From positions 1 to 46,749 of the forward strand of contig CBFFZW010000030.1 of assembly GCA_965646445.1 (NCBI GenBank): a stretch of DNA of 46,749 nt, given 5' to 3'. Source of the stretch: UBA11524 sp965646445 (lineage in GTDB: Bacteria; Bacillota; Clostridia; Christensenellales; Aristaeellaceae). A program made the translations under genes and the position numbers. Shown here piece after piece: positions 8,628-15,804 of the stretch (positions within the stretch are counted from its first letter, which is position 1; the number at the start of each line of letters is the position of its first letter). Under the pieces are notes generated by a model. That model saw only the letters and a program-made list of their open reading frames with translations, searched no databases and was not told the origin of the DNA.

Positions 8628-9541
8628 AGGCTCTTCCCCCCATCCTCATAGAATGTCCACCTGGCGGAGGTGGTAAAAATCAGCATGGTGAAGACCAGAA
8701 TGACCGCGAACAGCACCCAGGACATGGCGGAGGCAAAGCCCATCTTCAGCTGCTGGAAGGCCTGCTCATAAATAAACATGGCAAACAGATAGGTGGACTT
8801 CAGCGGGCCGCCGCTGGTGACGATGAAGGGCGTGGCAAATTCCTGGAAGGCCGTAATCATCTGCATAATCAGGTTGAAGAGGATCATGGGGGAAATCATG
8901 GGCAGGGTGATGCGGACAAACTGCTTCACCGGCCCCGCGCCGTCCATGCGGGCCGCTTCATACAAATGGGCGGGCACCTGCTTGAGGGCGGCCAGGAAGG
9001 TCACCATGGAGGAGCCCACCTGCCACATGGGCAGCAGACACAAGACATAAATGGCGGTGGACTTCTGCCCGATCCACGCCTGTCCGGCGATGCCCAGCGC
9101 CGCCAGCACCTGGTTGACGAGGCCCTGCTTGTTGAACATCATGCGCCACAGGATGCCGATGGCCACCGAGCCGCTCATGATGCTGGGCAGGTAGATCAGC
9201 GAGCGGAACAGGTTGACGCCCCGGATGCCGTTGTTCAGGATCACCGCCAGCAGCAGGGCCATGGTCAGCTTCAGCGGCACAGCGAAAAGCACGAAGGTGA
9301 CCGTCGCCTGAACGGACTTGGCAAAGTCCTTGTGACGGAAAAGGGCCGTGAAATTGCTCAGCCCCACGAACTTCATCTCGCTGAGAAAATTAAACTCAAA
9401 GAAGCTGTAAAAGAAGGAGGCGCAGATGGGATACAGCGTGAAAATCAGGAACCCGATGATCCAGGGGGCGATATACGCCAGGCCGATATTATGGCCGAGC
9501 CAGCGGCGCAGCGGCCCGGAGCCCATGACCCGATCGCTCAT
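8624..9541 (-). CDS. Carbohydrate ABC transporter permease, MalF/UgpA type
   Basis: A 305-residue permease with six membrane helices and an EAA loop (HLYEAARMDGAGPVKQFVRITLPM). I chose the ATG at 9541 because the first membrane helix follows as in the family and AAAAGGA lies upstream; a longer frame starting at 9673 would add 44 residues that overlap the binding-protein gene. The gap to the binding-protein stop is 94 bases and holds a stable hairpin. Confidence 0.92.
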   Translation of the reverse strand: MSDRVMGSGPLRRWLGHNIGLAYIAPWIIGFLIFTLYPICASFFYSFFEFNFLSEMKFVGLSNFTALFRHKDFAKSVQATVTFVLFAVPLKLTMALLLAVILNNGIRGVNLFRSLIYLPSIMSGSVAIGILWRMMFNKQGLVNQVLAALGIAGQAWIGQKSTAIYVLCLLPMWQVGSSMVTFLAALKQVPAHLYEAARMDGAGPVKQFVRITLPMISPMILFNLIMQMITAFQEFATPFIVTSGGPLKSTYLFAMFIYEQAFQQLKMGFASAMSWVLFAVILVFTMLIFTTSARWTFYEDGGKSL

Positions 9542-9589
9542 GCGGTCACATCCTTTTGATTCATGGAACAGGCGCGTCAGAAACAGGGA

Positions 9590-9612
9590 GGGGACAGCGC
9601 AGCGCCGTCCCC
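9590..9612 (-). promoter_or_regulatory. Intercistronic hairpin between binding-protein and permease genes
   Basis: On the minus strand GGGGACGGC, loop GCTGC, GCTGTCCCC: a nine-pair stem with one G-U, not followed by a U run. Hairpins here commonly protect the upstream binding-protein message from 3' decay, so that more binding protein than permease is made. The other sugar operon has one in the same place (13881-13906). Confidence 0.55.
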
Positions 9613-9635
9613 CACCCATGCGATCCTGTTGGCCT

Positions 9636-10925
9636 TTACTTTTGAAGATCAGCGATAATCGTCGTGTACTCATCCACCAGCTGCTGGGCGCCCTCGGCAG
9701 GCGTCACTTCCTTGAACAGCACGGCGTTGGTCACGTCGGCATACGCCACGCTGAACTCCGTCATGGCGCTGACAAGGCTGGTGTACTGGGAAGATGTCGC
9801 GCAGCAAAGATCCATCGCCCTGGCGTTGCGCTGATCCACCAGGCCGGCATCCACCAGCACCTGGGTGCCGTTGGTGGTGGGCTGGGAGCCGCGGACGGCC
9901 TGAAGCACCTTGATGGCCTCGGGGGCGTTGTAGAAGTAGTTGAGGAAGTCCATGGCCACCTCGGGATGCTCGCACCGGCGGGACACAGCCAGCATCTGGG
10001 TGGGCGTGACCGAGAAGCCGGAATCCTTGGCGTCCTCCGCCACGGGACAGGCCGCCACATCCACGTTCATGCCCTCCACCTCAAAGGAATAGATGGTGGT
10101 GGTCATGGAGTGCATCAGGCCCACATTGCCTTCCACCCAGCGGGTATTCTCCAGGGCGGTCATGGCGGTGATGGTCTCGTCCACGGGCTGCATGACGCCC
10201 TCATCCAGCAGGCGGACAAAGTATTCGTAGGCCGCGGTCAGATCTTCCACGGTGAAGCCCAGCTGATAGTCGTCGCTCACCCAGGGGCCGGAGCCGTTGC
10301 GCTGGAGGGCATAGAACTTCAGCATGATGCCCACGGGGGTGGAATCGTCGCCGCCGAAGCCGCCCAGCAGGTAGGCCTCGGGATCCTGCTCATGAACCTT
10401 CTTGCCCCACGCCTCGATGGCGTCCCAGATCCACACGGTATCGGCGGGAATGCCGAAGCGGGCCATGAAGTCGGTGTTGACGGCCAGGATCTGTCCGCCC
10501 ATGCCCGTGGGCAGCGCCTGCAATTCACCGTTCACCGTGCACACGGAACCAAGGTAATTCTGTTCAAAGCCCTCCGTGGCGATGATGCTCTTGTCCAGCG
10601 CGGCAAAGGTATCGCCCTTGCCCGCCAGGGGCACGAACCACTCCGCGATCATCTGGATGATGTCGGGCTCGGTGCCGCTGGCCAGCATGGTGGTCAGCTT
10701 TTCATAGTAGCCGTCATCGGTGCCGTACATGGCCTCGATTTTCACATTGGGATGCAGCGCCATGTAATCGTCGATGACCCGCAGGGTCGCCTCATGGCGG
10801 GCGTCGCTGCCCCACCAGAGAAAGCGCAGGGTCACAGGCTCGGCGGCCTCCGCCACGGCGGACATCACGCCGCCCAGGCCGACGCACAGCGCCAGGATAA
10901 AGGCCATGATTTTGTGGTTTCTCAT
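9636..10925 (-). CDS. Sugar ABC transporter substrate-binding protein (family 1)
   Basis: A 429-residue extracellular solute-binding protein. The ATG at 10925 is preceded by AAGGAGG, with a 44-residue upstream extension rejected. The N-terminus (MRNHKIMAFILALCVGLGG) is a Sec signal ending near AVAEAAEP, with no convincing lipobox. The mature part begins with VTLRFLWWGSDARHEAT and contains TEPDIIQM, typical of family 1 sugar binders. First gene of a seven-gene operon running to the YesM-type kinase. Ligand unknown. Confidence 0.93.
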   Translation of the reverse strand: MRNHKIMAFILALCVGLGGVMSAVAEAAEPVTLRFLWWGSDARHEATLRVIDDYMALHPNVKIEAMYGTDDGYYEKLTTMLASGTEPDIIQMIAEWFVPLAGKGDTFAALDKSIIATEGFEQNYLGSVCTVNGELQALPTGMGGQILAVNTDFMARFGIPADTVWIWDAIEAWGKKVHEQDPEAYLLGGFGGDDSTPVGIMLKFYALQRNGSGPWVSDDYQLGFTVEDLTAAYEYFVRLLDEGVMQPVDETITAMTALENTRWVEGNVGLMHSMTTTIYSFEVEGMNVDVAACPVAEDAKDSGFSVTPTQMLAVSRRCEHPEVAMDFLNYFYNAPEAIKVLQAVRGSQPTTNGTQVLVDAGLVDQRNARAMDLCCATSSQYTSLVSAMTEFSVAYADVTNAVLFKEVTPAEGAQQLVDEYTTIIADLQK

Positions 10926-10950
10926 GAAACCCACCTCCTTGTTTTTCTGT

Positions 10951-10989
10951 ATTGTAGCATGGGCGGCAGCGCGCAACAATCGCATTGTT
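10951..10989 (-). promoter_or_regulatory. Promoter with overlapping palindrome, leftward sugar operon
   Basis: Minus-strand TTGTTG (10974-10979), a 17-base spacer and TACAAT (10951-10956), 26 bases before the binding-protein start. The -35 lies within a perfect inverted repeat AACAAT-CGC-ATTGTT (10975-10989); a further GGAACAATT lies at about 11001. A factor bound to the palindrome would cover the -35. It differs from the LacI operators at 12365 and 12537, so the AraC-type regulator of this operon or another factor is more likely. Confidence 0.65.
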
Positions 10990-11071
10990 TGCCCAAAAAA
11001 GGAACAATTTTTGTCATGGCCGTCCATCCTTTGGCCATATGGCGCAGGTTGAACCATGAGATTCGCCTGTC

Positions 11072-11124
11072 AAAAACAAAAACGCCTGAGGACGCGATGC
11101 TGTCATAAAGCCGCGCCCTCAGGC
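11072..11124 (-). terminator. Rho-independent terminator of the lacI-family gene
   Basis: On the minus strand GCCTGAGG-G-CGCG, a 15-base loop, CGCG-T-CCTCAGGC, then GTTTTTGTTTTTG. It separates the repressor gene from the leftward sugar operon, which therefore depends on its own promoter. Confidence 0.85.
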
Positions 11125-11134
11125 ATAGGATGTT

Positions 11135-11159
11135 GCAGCAGGCAGGACAAGCCTGCTGC
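11135..11159 (-). other. Hairpin just downstream of the lacI-family gene
   Basis: Perfect nine-pair arms GCAGCAGGC/GCCTGCTGC with a seven-base loop and no U run. It lies between the repressor stop and its terminator, probably as a 3'-end stabilising structure. Confidence 0.5.
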
Positions 11160-11194
11160 CGCCGCATGTGATATATTAAATAGGAAGGAAAAGA

Positions 11195-12247
11195 TTAATC
11201 CAGCTTGCGGTAGCCCAGCTTCGCCCCGCAGCTTTCCCGAACCACCAGGGTGGCGTCCCGCATGAGCGTAAAGGGCTTGGTGTGGTTTTCCTTGGCGCTG
11301 AGCAGCTCGCGGATGGCGCTGCGGGCGTGCTCCTCGGGGTGAAGATCCATGCTGGTGAGGGGCGGATCGGTATAGGGGCAAAAGAACTGGTTGTCGCAGC
11401 CGATGATGGCCATGTCCTCCGGCAGCTTCAGCCCCATCTGCTTCAGCTGCTTCATGGCGCCCAGGGCCACCAGATCATTGAAGGCCACCAGCGCCGTGGG
11501 CCAGCGCCTGCGCTCCAGGCCGGAAAGCAGCCGCAGCACGGCCCGCTCGCCGCTCTCGGCGTCAAAGCCGCCCTCATGGTGATAGGCCGGGTCGTCCGGC
11601 AAGCCCAGCGCCCGCAGCTCCTCCAGGAAGCCATATCCCCGGGCGCCCGACCCGCCCACCTGGGTGGAGCCGCCAATGAACGCAATGCGCTGATGGCCCA
11701 GCGTGTGCAGATGCCGCACCGCATGGCTGACGCAGCTGACCAGATCATTGTACAGGCAGATGCAGTCCAGATCGGCCCGGGGCGGGCAGATGGCCACGAT
11801 GGGCATGTACTTGCCCAGGCGGCGGAGGGCCTCCGCCATACCGGGACGATCCGTCTCCCAGATGCCCCCCACGAAGAACGCGCCCTCCAGGCGGCGGCGG
11901 ATCAGCTCGTCCACCACGGTGCTCTCGATGGACTCATCGCTGGGCAGCTGGTAAAGCCAGACGGAATAGCCGTTGTGGCGGGCCTCGTCATCCGCGGCGG
12001 AGAATAGCTGAGCGAAATAGGGGTTAATCACCTCCGGGAGAATAATGCCGATGGTTTTGTTCTGCCCGTTCTCCAGATCCTGGGCAATGGCGCTGGGCGT
12101 ATAGCCATGGCTGTCGATAACCCGCTGTACCTTGGCCCGTGTGGCCGGGCGCACGCTGGCATGGCCCGCTACCACCCGGGTGACCGTGGCGGTGGACACG
12201 CCGGCCTCCTTGGCAATATCATAAATCGTAACGCGCTTTTCTTCCAT
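11195..12247 (-). CDS. LacI-family transcriptional repressor
   Basis: A 350-residue LacI/GalR regulator. The helix-turn-helix is at the extreme N-terminus (VTIYDIAKEAGVSTATVTRV), followed by the hinge region (GYTPSAIAQDLENGQ) and a periplasmic-binding-protein-like sensor domain (KTIGIILPEVINPYF onward; IIGCDNQFFCPY near the end). I took the ATG at 12247 because a longer frame adds 33 residues before the HTH. Divergent from the uronate-glycan operon, with two matching palindromes between them, so it very probably represses that operon and itself until an imported oligosaccharide or breakdown product binds. Confidence 0.95.
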   Translation of the reverse strand: MEEKRVTIYDIAKEAGVSTATVTRVVAGHASVRPATRAKVQRVIDSHGYTPSAIAQDLENGQNKTIGIILPEVINPYFAQLFSAADDEARHNGYSVWLYQLPSDESIESTVVDELIRRRLEGAFFVGGIWETDRPGMAEALRRLGKYMPIVAICPPRADLDCICLYNDLVSCVSHAVRHLHTLGHQRIAFIGGSTQVGGSGARGYGFLEELRALGLPDDPAYHHEGGFDAESGERAVLRLLSGLERRRWPTALVAFNDLVALGAMKQLKQMGLKLPEDMAIIGCDNQFFCPYTDPPLTSMDLHPEEHARSAIRELLSAKENHTKPFTLMRDATLVVRESCGAKLGYRKLD

Positions 12248-12334
12248 TAAATATGCCTCTTTCCGCTGGGTATCGGGGGGACGGCGCGCACGCGGCCTCC
12301 CCCAAGCAGACGGAAGGCGCGAGGCGTCATGAAC

Positions 12335-12363
12335 ATTATACCGCAATTTGTGCGGAAATACAA
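12335..12363 (-). promoter_or_regulatory. Sigma-A promoter of the lacI-family gene
   Basis: Minus-strand TTGTAT (12358-12363), a 17-base spacer and TATAAT (12335-12340), about 88 bases before the start codon. The spacer contains the inverted repeat CCGCA/TGCGG (12341-12355). Operator O1 is one base upstream of the -35, which suggests self-regulation. Confidence 0.8.
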
Positions 12364-12364
12364 G

Positions 12365-12380
12365 ATGTTACCGGTAACAT
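12365..12380. promoter_or_regulatory. LacI-type operator O1
   Basis: A perfect 16-base palindrome, ATGTTACC/GGTAACAT, with a central CG as in LacI/GalR-family operators. It adjoins the -35 of the repressor promoter. Its sequence recurs at 12537-12552 with one base changed. Confidence 0.85.
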
Positions 12381-12448
12381 CATTTCATTACAAAGTGAGT
12401 CTCAATTGTGCCGCAAAATTTGTTAGAAAGAATTTTTGCATAAAGGGG

Positions 12449-12477
12449 TTGACAGAATATGTGGTAATGTATATAAT
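12449..12477 (+). promoter_or_regulatory. Consensus sigma-A promoter of the uronate-glycan operon
   Basis: TTGACA (12449-12454), a 17-base spacer, TATAAT (12472-12477): a perfect consensus. The predicted leader is about 115 bases and contains operator O2. So strong a promoter implies tight repression when substrate is absent. Confidence 0.93.
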
Positions 12478-12536
12478 GTGAATCAAGAAGCGAGGTGCAA
12501 TATGGTCGAATTTCGGCCGTGCCATTTTCCAAGGAT

Positions 12537-12552
12537 ATGTTACCGCTAACAT
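12537..12552. promoter_or_regulatory. LacI-type operator O2
   Basis: ATGTTACCGCTAACAT, the O1 sequence with one base changed, so one arm mismatch. It lies about 55 bases downstream of the predicted transcription start and could act as a roadblock. O1 and O2 are 172 bases apart centre to centre with both promoters between them, so a repressor loop is possible. Confidence 0.83.
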
Positions 12553-12599
12553 TTCTTTGGCTGCCTCGTAGAATCTTACTTATTTAAGGAGGAACCGTC

Positions 12600-13850
12600 A
12601 TGAAGAAATGGATCGCTCTCCTGCTTGCCCTGACCATGGTGATGAGCCTGTGCTCCTTCGCCAGCGCCGAAGGCACCACCACCCTGACCGTGGCCTGCTG
12701 GGACCTGACCACCACCCCCTACTACGCCGCCATCAAGGACGCCTTTGAGGCTTCCCATTCCGGCGTGACCATCGAGTGGGTGGACATGGCCTCCCAGGAC
12801 TACAACATCAAGGCTTCCACCATGCTGTCCGGCGGCGACACCACCGACGTGTTCTGCGTCAAGGAGCTGTCCGACATGCAGAACTGGGCCAAGGAAGGCT
12901 TCATCCTGGGCCTGAACGACAAGATCGCCGCTGACGGCGTGGACATGAGCAAGTACGCCGGCATGGACAAGTGCTATGTGCTGGCCGGTACCGACGAGTA
13001 CTATGCCCTGCCCTTCCGCGCCGACTACTGGGTGCTGTTCTACAACAAGACCCTGTTCGACAACGCGGGCGTGGCTTACCCCACCAACGACATGACCTGG
13101 GATCAGTACGCCGAGCTGGCCAAGCAGATGACCAAGGACGGCGTGTACGGCACTCACTACCACACCTGGCTGAGCGCCGTGGCCAACTGGGCCGTGTGCG
13201 ACGGTGTGAACACCCTGGCTGACGGCGAGTACAGCGACCTGGCCTACTTCTATCAGCTGGTTCAGGATATGGAAGACGCCGGCGTCTGCATGACCTATGA
13301 CGAGCTGAAGTCCTCCAGCCTGCACTACTCCGGCGCCTTCGCGCAGGGCAACATCGCCATGATGCCCATGGGCTACTGGTTCGCCTCCACCCTGATCGGC
13401 TACATCAAGGACGGCACCGCCAACTTCGACTGGGGCATCGCCGCCGTTCCCCACCTGGACAGCGTGGCCGCCGGTTCTTCCTTCGGCTCCCCCACCGGTA
13501 TCGCTGTGAACGCCAAGAGCGCCAACGCCGACGCCGCCTGGGAATTCGTGAAGTGGATGTGCTCTGAGGAGGGCGCCAAGGCCATCGCCGCCACCGGCAC
13601 CCGTCCCGCCTATGTGAGCGAGGAAGTGGCCGCCGTGATGGCCTCCGCCGATGGCTTCCCCACCGACGAGACCACCGCCGCCGCCCTGCTGCCCACCGCC
13701 ATCGCCCTGGAGTGGCCCGTTGGCGAAGGCGTGAACGAGATCAAGACCATCGTCAATGAGGAGCACAGCCTCATCATGACCCGTGAGCTGAGCATCGAAG
13801 AGGGCATCGCCGAAATGCAGGAGCGCGCTGCCGAATTCATCGCGAAGTAA
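12600..13850 (+). CDS. Sugar ABC transporter substrate-binding protein (family 1), uronate-glycan operon
   Basis: A 416-residue family 1 solute-binding protein. AAGGAGG precedes the ATG. The Sec signal (MKKWIALLLALTMVMSL) ends near SFASAEG; no lipobox, so anchoring is unclear. The mature protein starts TTLTVACWDLTTTPYYAAI and carries the usual SFGSPTGIAVNAKSANAD and AWEFVKWMCSEEGAKAI segments. First gene of the LacI-controlled operon. Likely captures uronate-containing oligosaccharides, inferred from the lyase and GH88 downstream. Confidence 0.94.
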   Translation: MKKWIALLLALTMVMSLCSFASAEGTTTLTVACWDLTTTPYYAAIKDAFEASHSGVTIEWVDMASQDYNIKASTMLSGGDTTDVFCVKELSDMQNWAKEGFILGLNDKIAADGVDMSKYAGMDKCYVLAGTDEYYALPFRADYWVLFYNKTLFDNAGVAYPTNDMTWDQYAELAKQMTKDGVYGTHYHTWLSAVANWAVCDGVNTLADGEYSDLAYFYQLVQDMEDAGVCMTYDELKSSSLHYSGAFAQGNIAMMPMGYWFASTLIGYIKDGTANFDWGIAAVPHLDSVAAGSSFGSPTGIAVNAKSANADAAWEFVKWMCSEEGAKAIAATGTRPAYVSEEVAAVMASADGFPTDETTAAALLPTAIALEWPVGEGVNEIKTIVNEEHSLIMTRELSIEEGIAEMQERAAEFIAK

Positions 13851-13880
13851 GCGTCACTGCTTCAAGGACACAAGCAAGGA

Positions 13881-13906
13881 GGGGAGGAGCGACTTCGCTC
13901 CTCCCC
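13881..13906 (+). promoter_or_regulatory. Intercistronic hairpin between binding-protein and permease genes
   Basis: Perfect 11-pair stem GGGGAGGAGCG / CGCTCCTCCCC with tetraloop ACTT, followed only by CCTTT. A partial terminator or 3' stabiliser that would give more binding protein than permease, matching 9590-9612. Confidence 0.65.
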
Positions 13907-13973
13907 CTTTCCTGTTCTGACGATTCCCTCACCGCAGCTTCAAAACACCTTACGCCAAAGGGAGGTATACGGT

Positions 13974-14918
13974 ATGGCGCAGACAGCACCCGCCAAAAGG
14001 CTCAAAATGAGCAAGCTGGAAAAGCGCAATATGCTGGTGGCTTACTCGTTCCTGGCCCCCAACTTCATCGGCTTCATCGTCTTCACCCTGATCCCGGTCA
14101 TTTTCTCCGTGGCCCTGTCGTTCCTCAACTGGTCCGGCGGCTCCACCATCACCTGGGCCGGGCTGGACAACTTTGCCTACATCTTCAAGGATTTCTCCTT
14201 CAACAAGAGCAACCTGGGCATCGCTCTGAAGAACACGGTGTTGTACACCCTGGCCACCGTGCCGCTGACCATCGCCTGCTCCCTGGGCCTGGCCCTGGTG
14301 CTGAACAAGGCCGTGCGCGGCGCGAATTTCTTCCGCTCGGTGTTCTTCTTCCCCTACGTCGCCTCCCTGGTGGCCATCTGCGTCTGCTGGAACTTCCTGC
14401 TGATGAAGACCGGCCCCATCAACCAGATTCTGAATTTCTTCGGCGCCAACATGACCAAGAGCTGGACTTCCAGCCGCGATCTGGCGCTGTGGGCCATCAT
14501 CATCGTCAGCGTATGGCGCAATGCCGGCTATTACATGGTCATGTACCTGGCCGGATTGCAGGGCGTTCCCGCGGAGCTCTACGAGGCCGCCACCATGGAC
14601 GGCGCCAACGCCTGGCAGAAGTTCCGCAAGATCACCCTGCCCATGCTGACCCCCACCACCTTCTTCGTCTCCATCATGATGGTCATCAGCTGCTTCAAGA
14701 TCTATGACGTGGTCGCCATCATGACCCAGGGCGGGCCGGGCCGCTCCACCAAGATGCTTGTCACCTACATCTTTGAGCTGAGCTTCGGCGGCGAGGGCAT
14801 CGCGACCTCCGCCCAGTACGGCATCGCCAGCGCCGTATCCATGGTGCTGCTGGCCATCGTGCTGCTGGTCACCTTCGTCCAGTTCCGCGGCGAGAAAAAA
14901 TGGGTCAACTACATGTAA
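13974..14918 (+). CDS. Carbohydrate ABC transporter permease, MalF/UgpA type
   Basis: A 314-residue permease with six membrane helices and an EAA loop (ELYEAATMDGANAWQKFRKITLPM). GGGAGG precedes the ATG. Pairs with the next gene. No ATP-binding subunit in the operon, so a shared MsmK/UgpC-type ATPase encoded elsewhere is expected. Confidence 0.94.
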   Translation: MAQTAPAKRLKMSKLEKRNMLVAYSFLAPNFIGFIVFTLIPVIFSVALSFLNWSGGSTITWAGLDNFAYIFKDFSFNKSNLGIALKNTVLYTLATVPLTIACSLGLALVLNKAVRGANFFRSVFFFPYVASLVAICVCWNFLLMKTGPINQILNFFGANMTKSWTSSRDLALWAIIIVSVWRNAGYYMVMYLAGLQGVPAELYEAATMDGANAWQKFRKITLPMLTPTTFFVSIMMVISCFKIYDVVAIMTQGGPGRSTKMLVTYIFELSFGGEGIATSAQYGIASAVSMVLLAIVLLVTFVQFRGEKKWVNYM

Positions 14919-14936
14919 GGAAGGAGGCGTAACACC

Positions 14937-15797
14937 ATGACAGCCGTTACCAACAAGAGCAAGTCCCCCCTGACGGCGGGCCGCGTCATCGGCAGCATTG
15001 CCAAGTACGCCATCCTGCTGTTCTTCACCGTCGTCGCCCTGGTGCCCTTTGTGTGGATGATTTCCTCCTCCCTGAAGACCAGCGCTGACGTGTTCTCCAT
15101 CCCCATGAAGTGGATCCCCGAGACCTTCCACTGGGAAAACTACCTCGCCATCTGGCAGCGGGTTCCCCTGCTGACCTATTTCAAAAACACCGCCCTGGTG
15201 GCCATCATCGTCACCCTGATGCAGATTCTGACCTCCTCCTTCGCAGCCTACGCTTTCGCGAAGATGACCTTCCGGGGCCGTGACCTGCTGTTCATGCTCT
15301 ACATCGGCACCATCGCCGTGCCGTGGCAGGTCTACATGGTGCCCCAGTTCATCATGATGCGCTCCATCGGCCTGTACGACACCATCTGGGCGCTGGTGGT
15401 GCTTCAGTCCTTCTCGGCCTTCGGCGTGTTCCTGATGCGCCAGTTCTACCTGGGCATCCCCAACGAGCTGAGCGAGGCCGCCCGCATCGACGGTCTGAGC
15501 GAGTATGGCATCTGGGGCCGGATCGTGCTGCCTCTGGCCAAGCCCGCCATCGCCACCCTGGCCATATTCACCTTCGTCAACACCTGGAACGACTACATGG
15601 GCCCCATGATCTACCTGACCACCGACCTGAACAAGACCATTCAGGTAGGCCTGCGCCGGTTCATCCAGGCCTTCTCGGCGGATTACCACCTCATCATGGC
15701 CGCGTCCCTGTGCTCGCTGCTGCCGGTAACCATCGTGTTCCTGTTCCTGCAGCGGTACTTCATCGAGGGCATTGCCACCACCGGCCTGAAGGGATGA
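14937..15797 (+). CDS. Carbohydrate ABC transporter permease, MalG type
   Basis: A 286-residue permease with six membrane helices and an EAA loop (ELSEAARIDGLSEYGIWGRIVLPL), ending GIATTGLKG as in the family. AAGGAGG precedes the ATG, 18 bases after the preceding stop. Second half of the uronate-oligosaccharide importer. Confidence 0.94.
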   Translation: MTAVTNKSKSPLTAGRVIGSIAKYAILLFFTVVALVPFVWMISSSLKTSADVFSIPMKWIPETFHWENYLAIWQRVPLLTYFKNTALVAIIVTLMQILTSSFAAYAFAKMTFRGRDLLFMLYIGTIAVPWQVYMVPQFIMMRSIGLYDTIWALVVLQSFSAFGVFLMRQFYLGIPNELSEAARIDGLSEYGIWGRIVLPLAKPAIATLAIFTFVNTWNDYMGPMIYLTTDLNKTIQVGLRRFIQAFSADYHLIMAASLCSLLPVTIVFLFLQRYFIEGIATTGLKG

Positions 15798-15804
15798 TCC
15801 CATC

